Position numbers and translations under genes: made by a program
DNA from: Planctomycetota bacterium
GTDB taxonomy: Bacteria > Planctomycetota > UBA8108 > UBA1146
Assembly: GCA_018694835.1 (NCBI GenBank)
Contig: JABHOG010000087.1
Coordinates: 1 to 42,684 of the forward strand
Direction: 5' to 3'
DNA: 42,684 bases
Notes under the pieces: generated by a model
What the model was told of the DNA's origin: nothing
Database searches by the model: none
Seen by the model: the letters and a program-made list of their open reading frames with translations, nothing else
Part shown: piece by piece, positions 1 through 7,729 of the stretch
Layout of the letters: every line of letters begins with the position of its first letter
How positions within the stretch are numbered: the first letter of the stretch is position 1

Positions 1-98
1 ACGTGGCGAATCAGCGGCCAGCCGGTCTCGTCTCGCAACAACTTTTGAGGAAGTCTCAGCGAGGCCAGACGCGCAGGGATGACGATCATCTTCGTCAT
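1..98 (-). CDS. kdsB: 3-deoxy-manno-octulosonate cytidylyltransferase, N-terminal fragment cut by the window edge
   Basis: Only the first 32 codons lie in the window; the gene runs off the left edge. Reading from the ATG at 98-96, the protein opens with MTKMIVIPARLASLRLPQKL, followed by a D-E-T-G-W-P-L-I-R-H stretch. This matches the N-terminal nucleotide-binding signature of CMP-Kdo synthetase (IPARxxSxRLPxKxL ... GxPLIxHV). The enzyme activates Kdo with CTP for the inner core of lipopolysaccharide in the cytosol. It follows the GT4 gene on the same strand with a gap of about 96 bases, which fits an LPS/glycan cluster. A second ATG at 89-87 could also be the start, since neither has a strong Shine-Dalgarno site. 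The other CMP-sugar or molybdenum-cofactor nucleotidyltransferases are less likely because of the 'RLPxK' context. Confidence 0.82.
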   Translation of the reverse strand, partial: MTKMIVIPARLASLRLPQKLLRDETGWPLIRH

Positions 99-194
99 GG
101 CATGAGGATAAGCGTGACAGGTGCCCCTGTCCACCAGTCGAGCGGTGGATCAGCGCGATCGACCGACACCGACCCGCAAAAGTGACCCGGATGA

Positions 195-1274
195 TCAGGT
201 GACAAGGGTCTGGGTGAGACTTTTGTGGAGTTCTTCCACCCGTTCGAGCATCGCTCGCATCGGGAAGTGACGACGAACATGCTCCACTCCGACCACCACC
301 TGGTTGCGCGCCCGTTGAGGATCCGCCAGCAATCGCTCCCCTTCCTCGGCCAGTGCCTCAGGATCCCCCGGTCGAACCAGGGTGCAAATTCCCTCTTCAC
401 CCAGCAGCGAGAGGATCTCTCCCCCGCCGGTGGCGATGGTAGGAATCCCCCGAGCAAGGCCCTCCAACATATGTCGGCCTGCTCCCCCCCAGTCGCTGAC
501 CAGCATCAACACATCAAAAGCTCGATAAACCGCATCGACATCTGCCGGAGGAGCGGCAAAAGTCAGGTGCCCCTCGAGATCCATCGTCTTGCAGACTGAC
601 CGAAGGCGGCGTTCATCCGGACCTTCTCCCAGCACCGTGAAGACTACATCTCCGATCTTCTTTCTCAGCAATCCCGCAGCCTTGAGGAAATCGTCGAGCC
701 GTCTCCCCTTATCGAGCCTTCCAACGGTGCCGATCACCGGGATCCCCTTGGGACTCCACGCTTCCCGAACCGCCTCGGGGATCTCGATGCCGTAAGGAAT
801 GACGCGGATCTTTTCCTTGGAGATTCCCAGTTCTCCGACCAGATGCTCCCGCAGATCCTGATTGACGACGATCACCGCTGCGGCATGACGCGTCGCCCGG
901 GCGGACCGTTCGCCACTCAACCAGGAATGCACGGTATGGACCATCGGACGACCGAGGACCTTGGACAATCTCAGGGCTATCTTTTGCGCCCCCAGTCCGC
1001 CTGTGGCATGAACCACCGCCGGATCAAAGTCTTGCAGAAACGTCATGAGGCGACGACGGGCCAGCCAGGAGGAGGGATATTGGTATACCTCGGCACCGAT
1101 CTCGCGGAATCGCGGCAAGAAGACCCCACCACGACACACCATCTGGATCTCGTGCCCACGCTGGATCAAACCTTCGGCTAGGCCCAGTGCATGAGTCGTG
1201 GGCACCGACCAGTCGAGTCGCCCTCCTACCAGTAATATCTTCAAGGATCCCCCATTCTCCCGGTCCGTATGCAT
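195..1274 (-). CDS. GT4-type glycosyltransferase (GT-B fold)
   Basis: A 359-residue protein of the glycosyltransferase group 1/GT4 family. It probably transfers a sugar from a nucleotide donor onto a lipid-linked or LPS acceptor at the inner face of the cytoplasmic membrane. The N-terminal acceptor domain starts with LKILLVGGRLDWSVPTTHAL. The C-terminal donor domain has the VGRLDKGRRLDDFLKA turn, and near residue 270 a D-W-G-G-A-G-R-H-M-L-E segment sits where the usual ExxxxxxxE donor motif lies, with an altered first half. I chose the ATG at 1274 because AAGGA lies 5 nt upstream and the longer open frame would run through queC. The queC gene diverges from it across about 70 bases, which must hold promoters for both. 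A kdsB start lies downstream. The exact acceptor is not predictable from sequence. Confidence 0.85.
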   Translation of the reverse strand: MHTDRENGGSLKILLVGGRLDWSVPTTHALGLAEGLIQRGHEIQMVCRGGVFLPRFREIGAEVYQYPSSWLARRRLMTFLQDFDPAVVHATGGLGAQKIALRLSKVLGRPMVHTVHSWLSGERSARATRHAAAVIVVNQDLREHLVGELGISKEKIRVIPYGIEIPEAVREAWSPKGIPVIGTVGRLDKGRRLDDFLKAAGLLRKKIGDVVFTVLGEGPDERRLRSVCKTMDLEGHLTFAAPPADVDAVYRAFDVLMLVSDWGGAGRHMLEGLARGIPTIATGGGEILSLLGEEGICTLVRPGDPEALAEEGERLLADPQRARNQVVVGVEHVRRHFPMRAMLERVEELHKSLTQTLVT

Positions 1275-1346
1275 CCCTGTCCTTGCCCACAGACTTGCCT
1301 CAGGATATACGACCTGGACGACCCCGACCATGAGGAGGTGCCCGAG

Positions 1347-2072
1347 GTGGCAGATTTCGATCCGGATGATTCCTTCGATTCGATCGCCCTGGCCAGTGGT
1401 GGCCTCGATTCCACCACCGTCCTGGCCATCGCCATCTCGCAAGGATTCCGCCCGCTCCCACTGACTTTTCGTTATGGCCAGAACCACTCGATCGAAACGC
1501 AGCAGGTCGGATTGATCGCCCATTCCCTCGACCTGCCGCCACCGCTGATCCTCGACTTACCCTTCGACCACATCGGTGGATCCGCGCTGCTCGGCTCCTC
1601 ACCCATCCCCGATGAGCCACAACAGGGGGCCAGCCAGCGCGAGGAGATTCCTACGACCTACGTACCCGCAAGGAACCTGGTCTTCTTGTCTCTGGCAGTG
1701 GCTGCGGCAGAAGCACGTTCGGTTCGTGACATCTGGATCGGAGTCAATGCCCTCGACTACAGCGGCTACCCCGATTGCCGCCCGGAATTTCTAGAAGCGT
1801 TCCTGCTTGCAGCCCACCGAGGGACCCGGGAAGGGTCGAACCAGTCGGATCAACCGTGGTGGAGGTTACAGTCCCCGCTGGTGGAGATGAGCAAAGCCCA
1901 GATCATCCGCACTGCGACGGAACTAGGTGTGGATCTATCGCTCACCCTCTCCTGTTACGCTCCCGACTCAGAGGGCCAGGCTTGCGGGCGATGCGATTCG
2001 TGCGGGCTCAGAAGACGAGGGTTCGAAGAGGCTGCGATTCCTGACCCTACCAGATACCAGAATCACGGTTAA
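1347..2072 (+). CDS. queC: 7-cyano-7-deazaguanine synthase
   Basis: QueC uses ATP and ammonia to turn 7-carboxy-7-deazaguanine into preQ0 in queuosine synthesis. The 241-residue product has the N-type ATP-pyrophosphatase loop ALASGGLDSTT near residue 15. Its C-terminal zinc site is C-x9-C-x2-C-x2-C within CYAPDSEGQACGRCDSC. I place the start at GTG 1347 because AGGAGG sits 8 nt upstream (1333-1338) and gives a normal family length. An in-frame ATG at 1269 would add 26 residues unlike the family and would overlap the divergent glycosyltransferase start. No queD, queE or queF lies nearby, so the rest of the pathway must be elsewhere. The family call is secure. Confidence 0.93.
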   Translation: MADFDPDDSFDSIALASGGLDSTTVLAIAISQGFRPLPLTFRYGQNHSIETQQVGLIAHSLDLPPPLILDLPFDHIGGSALLGSSPIPDEPQQGASQREEIPTTYVPARNLVFLSLAVAAAEARSVRDIWIGVNALDYSGYPDCRPEFLEAFLLAAHRGTREGSNQSDQPWWRLQSPLVEMSKAQIIRTATELGVDLSLTLSCYAPDSEGQACGRCDSCGLRRRGFEEAAIPDPTRYQNHG

Positions 2073-2164
2073 TTGAGGCGATTCCTCGGCTCCATTGGCA
2101 GAGATTCCAATACTCGCCTAGAATCGTTCCGAACTGAAGGAATCCACATCGAAAGGGAGCCCCG

Positions 2165-3133
2165 GTGGGTAGCCACATTCTAGTGACCGGCGGTGCTGGC
2201 TTCATCGGAAGTCACCTATGCCAACGATTACTCGAACGTGGTGACGAGGTGCTCTGCCTCGACTCCTTCACCGATGATTACGACCCGGCTCTCAAGCACG
2301 CCAACATCGAACCCTGCCTGTCCAGCAACGGATTCGAGCTGATCAAGGGCGATATTCGTGATCGACAGTTGCTCATGCAAATCGCCAGAACCCGCAGCAT
2401 CGATGGCGTGATCCATCTGGCAGCCAAAGCTGGGGTCAGACCTTCGATTCGCCAACCCGCTCTCTATGTTGACGTCAATCTCAATGGCACGGCGAACTTG
2501 TTGGAGATGGCCAGAGAACATTCCATCGACCATTTCGTCTTCGCCTCGTCATCATCGGTATACGGTGAAAGAACCGAGACGCCCTTCAAGGAAAGTGATC
2601 CGGTCGATCATCCAGTGTCCCCCTATGCGGCGACCAAGAAGGCGGGGGAATTGCTGTGTCACACCTTCCATCACCTGCACGGACTCAACGTCGCATGCCT
2701 GAGATTCTTCACCGTCTATGGTCCGAGGCAGCGTCCCGAGATGGCGATCCACCTGTTCACCCGATTGATCGAACAGGGGTTGCCGGTCCCGATGTACGGA
2801 GATGGATCCTCGGAACGAGATTTCACTTACATCGATGACATCACTGCAGGGGTTCTCGCGGCCCTCGATCGCTGCGAAGGGTATGAAATTTTCAACCTCG
2901 GGAATCACGACAGCATCCGCCTCGATCATCTGATCGAATCAATTGCGGCATGCTGTGGTCAGCCCTACACCATCGAACCTCATCCCTTCCAGTCGGGAGA
3001 TGTGTCCAAAACCTGCGCCTGCATCGAGAAGTCCAGAGCGAAGCTTGGCTTCGAACCGGCAGTCTCGATCGAGCAGGGCCTGAAGCAATTCCATGACTGG
3101 TTTTCATCTCAGGACCAGAAGAGTAACGGCTGA
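2165..3133 (+). CDS. NAD-dependent sugar-nucleotide epimerase (UDP-glucuronate/UDP-glucose 4-epimerase type)
   Basis: A 322-residue extended short-chain dehydrogenase that would epimerise C4 of a UDP-sugar with bound NAD. Visible features are the Rossmann motif GGAGFIGSH at residues 9-17, the catalytic serine region SSSSVYG near 127-133, the Y-A-A-T-K catalytic pair near 153, and the substrate-loop signature GPRQRPEMA. The RQRPEMA form is typical of UDP-glucuronate 4-epimerases rather than GalE. The start is GTG 2165 with GGGAG just upstream. The next gene, a sugar aminotransferase, starts within about 15 bases, so the two probably act in one pathway making an amino or uronic sugar for surface glycans. 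The exact substrate is inference. Confidence 0.88.
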   Translation: MGSHILVTGGAGFIGSHLCQRLLERGDEVLCLDSFTDDYDPALKHANIEPCLSSNGFELIKGDIRDRQLLMQIARTRSIDGVIHLAAKAGVRPSIRQPALYVDVNLNGTANLLEMAREHSIDHFVFASSSSVYGERTETPFKESDPVDHPVSPYAATKKAGELLCHTFHHLHGLNVACLRFFTVYGPRQRPEMAIHLFTRLIEQGLPVPMYGDGSSERDFTYIDDITAGVLAALDRCEGYEIFNLGNHDSIRLDHLIESIAACCGQPYTIEPHPFQSGDVSKTCACIEKSRAKLGFEPAVSIEQGLKQFHDWFSSQDQKSNG

Positions 3134-3148
3134 TTGAGGGAGGCTAGA

Positions 3149-4300
3149 TTGTCCACAACCGAGAGAATCCGGATGGTCGCCGTCGGCCCGGATGACAGTG
3201 CTGAGAAGGCCCAGTGGCTTGAAGCACTCGGCAACGCCATCGACTCCAATTCCTTCTGCCTCGGAGCTGAGGTGGATAGGTTTGAATCCGCCTGCAAGGA
3301 ACGTCTCGGCGTGGCGCACGCCTTTGGCGTCTCGAGCGGTACCGATGGGCTGAAGGTGGCGCTCAGCGCCGTGGGAGTCACCTCCGGAGATGAGGTGATC
3401 GTTCCCGCCTACAGTTTCTTCTCCACGGCATCGGTGATCGTCCAGTTGGGTGCCGTACCGATCTTCTGCGATCTGGACCCCGACACTCTTTGCATCGACC
3501 CCGCTGCTGCAGAGCAGCTGATCTCATCCAGAACTCGAGCCATCCTTCCGGTTCACCTCTACGGTCAAACCGCGGACATGGATGCGCTGCTAAAGATCGC
3601 GCAGAAACAGCAGATTCCCATCGTCGAGGATGCTGCCCAGGCGTTCGGCGTCTTCCAGGGCGGGCGCCCCGCAGGAGCCATCGGAGATGTGGGTGTATTC
3701 TCCTTCTACCCGACCAAGAATCTCGCGGCAGCAGGAGATGCGGGAATGATCGTTTGCCAGGACGACGAGATCGCCAACAAGGTGCGACAGTTGAGGGTTC
3801 ACGGAGATGCTGGTGGCTACAATCATCAGATGCTGGGCTGGAATGCACGAATGGACGGGTTTCAGGGCGCCATCCTATCACTGCAATTACAGCGACTCGA
3901 TGAGCGACAAGCAATCCGCCAGCGTAATGCGAAGGAATACCTCCACGCATTGAAGGAGCACCACCTGACCTCGAGGGTCGTCCCTCTCGGGCGCACCTCA
4001 GGATCGGATCACTGCTGGCATCAGTTCATCGTGCAAGTCGACAATCGTGACCAGATTCGCGACCAGCTCGCCGAGCGTGGAATCGACTCGGGGATCTACT
4101 ACCCCTCCACTCTTCCCCAACAAAGTTGCCTCTCCACCGATCGATATCTCTCCGCAGATCTCTCCGAGTTATTCCCGGTGGCACAGCGAGCTGCGCGCAA
4201 GGTGCTGGCCCTTCCAGTACACCATCGGCTGCTCGAGGGAGACCCCACGAGAGTAATCCAGGCGCTGGCGGATCTCGTCGGTGACCGGGGGGGGAATTAA
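3149..4300 (+). CDS. DegT/DnrJ/EryC1/StrS family PLP-dependent sugar aminotransferase
   Basis: A 383-residue aminotransferase predicted to aminate a keto-sugar nucleotide, building an amino sugar for surface polysaccharide. The fold-type-I features are visible. The VEDAAQAFGV segment carries the aspartate contacting the pyridine ring, and FYPTKNLAAAGDAG carries the Schiff-base lysine. I prefer TTG 3149 as start because GGGAGG lies 5 nt upstream. TTG 3134 and ATG 3173 are alternatives. It directly follows the epimerase gene. The last codons contain a run of eight G (4287-4294), so slippage would alter only the final few residues. A long hairpin follows at once downstream. Confidence 0.88.
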   Translation: MSTTERIRMVAVGPDDSAEKAQWLEALGNAIDSNSFCLGAEVDRFESACKERLGVAHAFGVSSGTDGLKVALSAVGVTSGDEVIVPAYSFFSTASVIVQLGAVPIFCDLDPDTLCIDPAAAEQLISSRTRAILPVHLYGQTADMDALLKIAQKQQIPIVEDAAQAFGVFQGGRPAGAIGDVGVFSFYPTKNLAAAGDAGMIVCQDDEIANKVRQLRVHGDAGGYNHQMLGWNARMDGFQGAILSLQLQRLDERQAIRQRNAKEYLHALKEHHLTSRVVPLGRTSGSDHCWHQFIVQVDNRDQIRDQLAERGIDSGIYYPSTLPQQSCLSTDRYLSADLSELFPVAQRAARKVLALPVHHRLLEGDPTRVIQALADLVGDRGGN

Positions 4301-4303
4301 AAA

Positions 4304-4349
4304 TGGGAGGTGATTGTCGGTATAAGGGGTTCCGACAGTCACACTCCCA
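4304..4349 (+). terminator. Long hairpin downstream of the aminotransferase gene
   Basis: The left arm (4304-4320) and right arm (4332-4349) pair over about 17 positions, with one bulge and a G-U pair, around an 11-base loop. It lies 4 bases after the aminotransferase stop codon. No U-tract follows, so it may stabilise the 3' end or act with Rho rather than terminate on its own. Confidence 0.45.
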
Positions 4350-4591
4350 ACAGCGAGGAAGAGTTGAATATTAGCAGAGGGAAAACTTAATCTCCCTGCC
4401 GCTGCTTGTTAGTAAGCATTCTTCATGCCAAAGTTGTTAACCTCTAAGAATAATGGTGCTATCTGCCAGAATTCATGGAAGAAATGCCGGGTAGAGGCAA
4501 TTTGTACCGCATCTCCAAAATACCTCTATAAACTGACCCACCGACCCCTTGTCCCAATGTCATGACCGCAGATGGCCAGGTTCAGCCAACT
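4350..4591. other. Non-coding gap between convergent genes, with further hairpins
   Basis: No supported gene was found here, between the ends of the plus-strand aminotransferase and the minus-strand ABC exporter genes. The composition is more AT-rich than its surroundings. A weak stem pairs GCAGAGGGA-like bases near 4375 with TCCCTGC near 4393. A second stem pairs 4459-4468 with 4485-4494 (nine pairs, two G-U, one C-C mismatch). A six-base TAGAGG/CCTCTA pairing overlaps its right arm. These could be 3'-end structures of either transcript or a small RNA. Confidence 0.35.
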
Positions 4592-6781
4592 CTACTGGCT
4601 GCCCTCAGCCAGGCCGGCCTTTTGGATTTCGCTGAGACGTGCATAGAGTCCCCCTGCAGATCGCAGCTGTTGGTCGGTGCCCTCCTCGACGATTCGACCG
4701 CCATCGAGAACCACCACTCGATCGACATCACGAATCGTCGAGAGGCGGTGAGCCACCACCAGCACGGTCCGATCCTTCATCAACTGTTGCAGCGCCCGAT
4801 GGACCCGCTGCTCACTTTCTGAATCGAGTGAGGCAGTAGCCTCATCGAGAAGCAGTATGGGAGCATTCTTGAGGATCGCCCTGGCGATGGTGATGCGTTG
4901 ACGTTGGCCGCCGGAGAGGCGATCTCCTCGCTCACCGATGACGGTGTCGTAGCCGCTGGGTAGAGCCAGGATCTCATCATGGACCGAGGCGGCTCGTGCC
5001 GCAGTTTCGATCTGTTGATCGGTGGCTTCAGCATTCCCTCCACCGATGTTCTCCTTCACCGTCGTGTGAAACAGAAACGGTTCCTGGCCGACGATGGCGA
5101 TCTGATCCAGCAGCGAGGAATGAGTCAGGTCTCGATATTCGATGCCGTCGAAATAAACAGCTCCTCCAGTCGGTTCCCTGAACCTGGCCAGAACATCGAA
5201 GAGGGTTGACTTGCCCGACCCGGATGGACCGACCAGTGCCACTCGCTCACCCTTCTGGATCTTCAACTGAATCCCATCGAGTGCCCAAATCTCCTGTGAC
5301 ACATAACTGTGGGACACATCTCGAAATTCGATTTCACTGCTGAAGGGGAGCATCGCTGTGGCCTCGGGACGGTCGACCACATGAAGAGGAGAATCGAGAA
5401 CCTCGAAGATCCTATCGGTCGCTGCAGACGATTCAGCGATGGTGGTCGCCATCCTCGCGAGGTTCTTGATGGGGGTATAGCAGGACAAGATCGCCGCCAT
5501 GAACACTGCGAAATCGCCGAAGGTCACATCGACGATTCCATCGGTGATCACCCAGCCTCCGACGGCAATGGCAAACGCTGCAATCAGGTTGTACAGCCCT
5601 TCGACCAGGCTCCGACCCTTGGCCCGAGCGACCTCGGTACTGACCTGGGCACGCCGAAGATTATCAGAGGTGCGTTCAAACTCCTTCTGACGTTGCTCCT
5701 CGAGCCCGAAACTCTTCACCACCCTGATTCCAGAGAGCAACTGGGACAACTCCTCCGTCGTCTCTCCAGCATGGGAGAGAGCCCCTCGGAAACGAGTGCG
5801 GACCTTTTTTGCCTGGCGAAACACCGGGAACGCCAGCAGGAGGAGCAAAGGAATCGCAGCCACCGTCATCTGCCAGGAGGCGATGAAGGCCACTGCCAGG
5901 GAGAAGAGGATGGTCAAGGGGCTCTGAAGAATCTCTCCAAAGAGCAACTGCACCGAGGCAGAGACACTCCCCACATCGCCCACCGCACGAGAGACCACAT
6001 CACCGTGTCGACGCGATTCGAAGAACTCGATCGACTGACACGAAAGGAATCGGAACAGTTGGTTGCGAATATCCACCACCACCTGAATCCTCACTCGTTG
6101 CCCCATGATCATCCGATAGAAACCGGTGGTGGCCACAACCAGCGAAAGTGTTGCGATGAAGAGGGACACTGACCACAGCAATTGAAGCGCTCCGGTTCCC
6201 GTGGATCCGTTCTGGACCACCAGGTGTCCCGAGCCGTCGATTTCTGCAATGACTGCACTGTCGGGAGAACGAACACCAGGGTCGATATCAAAGCCACTCA
6301 ACTGTGCTGCAGTGATGGAACGTGCCTTCGACTCGAAGACTCCATCCAGTTGGATTCTGGTGGCGCGAATATCCGCCACCGTACCACCGTCTCTGAGTTG
6401 AGCGGTCACCAGATACGCCTGATCCCAGGCCTGATCCAGAGCGGAGTCGCTTTCGCCATCTGGATCCACCGCAGGAAAACCGACCACCAGCGCTCCATCG
6501 ATCGGGAAACGAGCTTCGGTCCGGTCCGGTAATCGGATGTCCCCTGGAAGGTGCGGTAGCAGGTGATCCTCGAACAACGCCAGCGTCCGACCGCGAGAAC
6601 CGTCTTCGCTCGGCGCGATCACTCCGTCGATGACGAGCCCGACGGCTCCCAGCCTGAGGCTGTTGGCACCGGCATAGACGCACATCAGCAGCACGATGGA
6701 GATGATCGACTTGTAATGAGGAAGGGCATAGCCCAACAATCTGCGAATTCCCGAAGGTTGGCGCTGATCTTCACTCCCCAT
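4592..6781 (-). CDS. MsbA-like ABC exporter (fused membrane and ATPase domains) with a large extra-membrane insert
   Basis: A 729-residue half-transporter that should work as a homodimer in the inner membrane, exporting a lipid or lipid-linked glycan. The ATPase domain is complete: Walker A GPSGSGKST near 518-526, signature LSGGQRQR near 622, Walker B ILLLDEAT near 642 and the H-loop VVAHRLSTIR near 678. A normal MsbA is about 580 residues. Here roughly 150 hydrophilic residues lie between the first membrane helix (about 20-45) and the second (about 205-230), which would place them outside the cytoplasm. The start at 6781 has AGGAGG 4-5 nt upstream, and its A overlaps the stop of the GT2 gene (TGATG), suggesting coupled translation. 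The glycosyltransferase neighbour supports a glycolipid substrate, but this is inference. Confidence 0.9.
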   Translation of the reverse strand: MGSEDQRQPSGIRRLLGYALPHYKSIISIVLLMCVYAGANSLRLGAVGLVIDGVIAPSEDGSRGRTLALFEDHLLPHLPGDIRLPDRTEARFPIDGALVVGFPAVDPDGESDSALDQAWDQAYLVTAQLRDGGTVADIRATRIQLDGVFESKARSITAAQLSGFDIDPGVRSPDSAVIAEIDGSGHLVVQNGSTGTGALQLLWSVSLFIATLSLVVATTGFYRMIMGQRVRIQVVVDIRNQLFRFLSCQSIEFFESRRHGDVVSRAVGDVGSVSASVQLLFGEILQSPLTILFSLAVAFIASWQMTVAAIPLLLLLAFPVFRQAKKVRTRFRGALSHAGETTEELSQLLSGIRVVKSFGLEEQRQKEFERTSDNLRRAQVSTEVARAKGRSLVEGLYNLIAAFAIAVGGWVITDGIVDVTFGDFAVFMAAILSCYTPIKNLARMATTIAESSAATDRIFEVLDSPLHVVDRPEATAMLPFSSEIEFRDVSHSYVSQEIWALDGIQLKIQKGERVALVGPSGSGKSTLFDVLARFREPTGGAVYFDGIEYRDLTHSSLLDQIAIVGQEPFLFHTTVKENIGGGNAEATDQQIETAARAASVHDEILALPSGYDTVIGERGDRLSGGQRQRITIARAILKNAPILLLDEATASLDSESEQRVHRALQQLMKDRTVLVVAHRLSTIRDVDRVVVLDGGRIVEEGTDQQLRSAGGLYARLSEIQKAGLAEGSQ

Positions 6782-7644
6782 CAGGCCTCCTTTTCCAGTC
6801 GTACTTCCCACGCCTTGGCCTGCTCGATGAAGATGTACGCAGAGAGTAGCACTGCCACGACGAATCCAGGCATTCCATCACGAAAACCACGATCCTTGAT
6901 GTATCGCACCCAGAACATCGAAGCGCTGGCCCGAAACCAGGACCACCTCGACTGTCGCAGCATCGCTCTTTTTCGCAACCCACCCACCTCACCTCTGGCC
7001 AATGACTCGGCGCTCTGGCTGGTGTAGCGATTCATTCTCGCGAGAAAATCATGGATCGTTGGATGGGCGAAGTGTAATACCGTTCCGGACAGTTCGCCGA
7101 TGGTGCCCTCTACAGTCGCCTCGGAGTGAATCAACCCCGGTATGTAGTCCCCCAGCCCGGCACGAAACAAACGCAAGTGTTGATCATTCCAACCACCATG
7201 CCGGAGCCAACTCCCGAGCAAGTAATGCCTGAACGGAATCCTGAATCCAGATTCGTGACGATCTGACTCGAGCAATTGTTCGATCTCCTGACGCAGTTCA
7301 TCCGTAACTCTCTCGTCCAGATCCAGTACCAGAATCCAACCCTCCGAAATCTGATCCAGACCCAGTCGGCGGATATCCTCGATCAGACCCTCCCCCTTGG
7401 GAGCGTCGATCAGTTCGACTTTCGGATGTTGCTCAAGCCACTGCCGGGATCCATCCTCACTTCCGTGATCGATGACCACGATCCGGTCGGCCCAGCCGAC
7501 ATTCTCTAACCATGGTTCGAGATTTGCCTTCTCGTTCAGTACGGCAGCCACCACCGACAGTGTTGCCGAGGTCGAGTGGCTCTCCCTACTGGAGACGGTC
7601 GAGGATGTGGATCGCAAGGACAATCGACCTCCCTCCCCGGACAC
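6781..7644 (-). CDS. GT2 family glycosyltransferase (WaaE/KdtX-like)
   Basis: A 287-residue GT-A enzyme. The domain begins near residue 28 with TLSVVAAVLNEKANLEPWL. The donor-binding region reads WADRIVVIDHGSEDGS and the metal-binding DxD-like motif is LVLDLDERV. The later motif GGWNDQHLRLFR is typical of LPS-core WaaE-type glucosyltransferases. A C-terminal hydrophobic helix (VVAVLLSAYIFIEQAK) probably anchors it to the membrane. The first 25 residues are low-complexity and Ser-rich, so the start is uncertain: GTG 7644 is the longest, and TTG codons shortly inside (for example 7617, after GGAGGT) are plausible. Its stop overlaps the ABC exporter start, so the two are probably co-translated and act on the same glycolipid. 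Confidence 0.85.
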   Translation of the reverse strand: MSGEGGRLSLRSTSSTVSSRESHSTSATLSVVAAVLNEKANLEPWLENVGWADRIVVIDHGSEDGSRQWLEQHPKVELIDAPKGEGLIEDIRRLGLDQISEGWILVLDLDERVTDELRQEIEQLLESDRHESGFRIPFRHYLLGSWLRHGGWNDQHLRLFRAGLGDYIPGLIHSEATVEGTIGELSGTVLHFAHPTIHDFLARMNRYTSQSAESLARGEVGGLRKRAMLRQSRWSWFRASASMFWVRYIKDRGFRDGMPGFVVAVLLSAYIFIEQAKAWEVRLEKEA

Positions 7645-7729
7645 AGTGCGTGGGGATACTGGTAGATGCTGGGGTTCAGGAGGGCCATCGTCAACCGGAC
7701 TCGATCCACCGATCGATGAGATCAGCGGG

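Noticed and set aside
4301-4591. tRNA gene
   Set aside because: The hairpins do not form a cloverleaf and there is no T-loop signature or CCA-compatible acceptor stem.
5309-6172. Plus-strand open frame of about 287 codons
   Set aside because: It is antisense to the ABC exporter. The product is His/Arg/Gly-rich without a fold signature.
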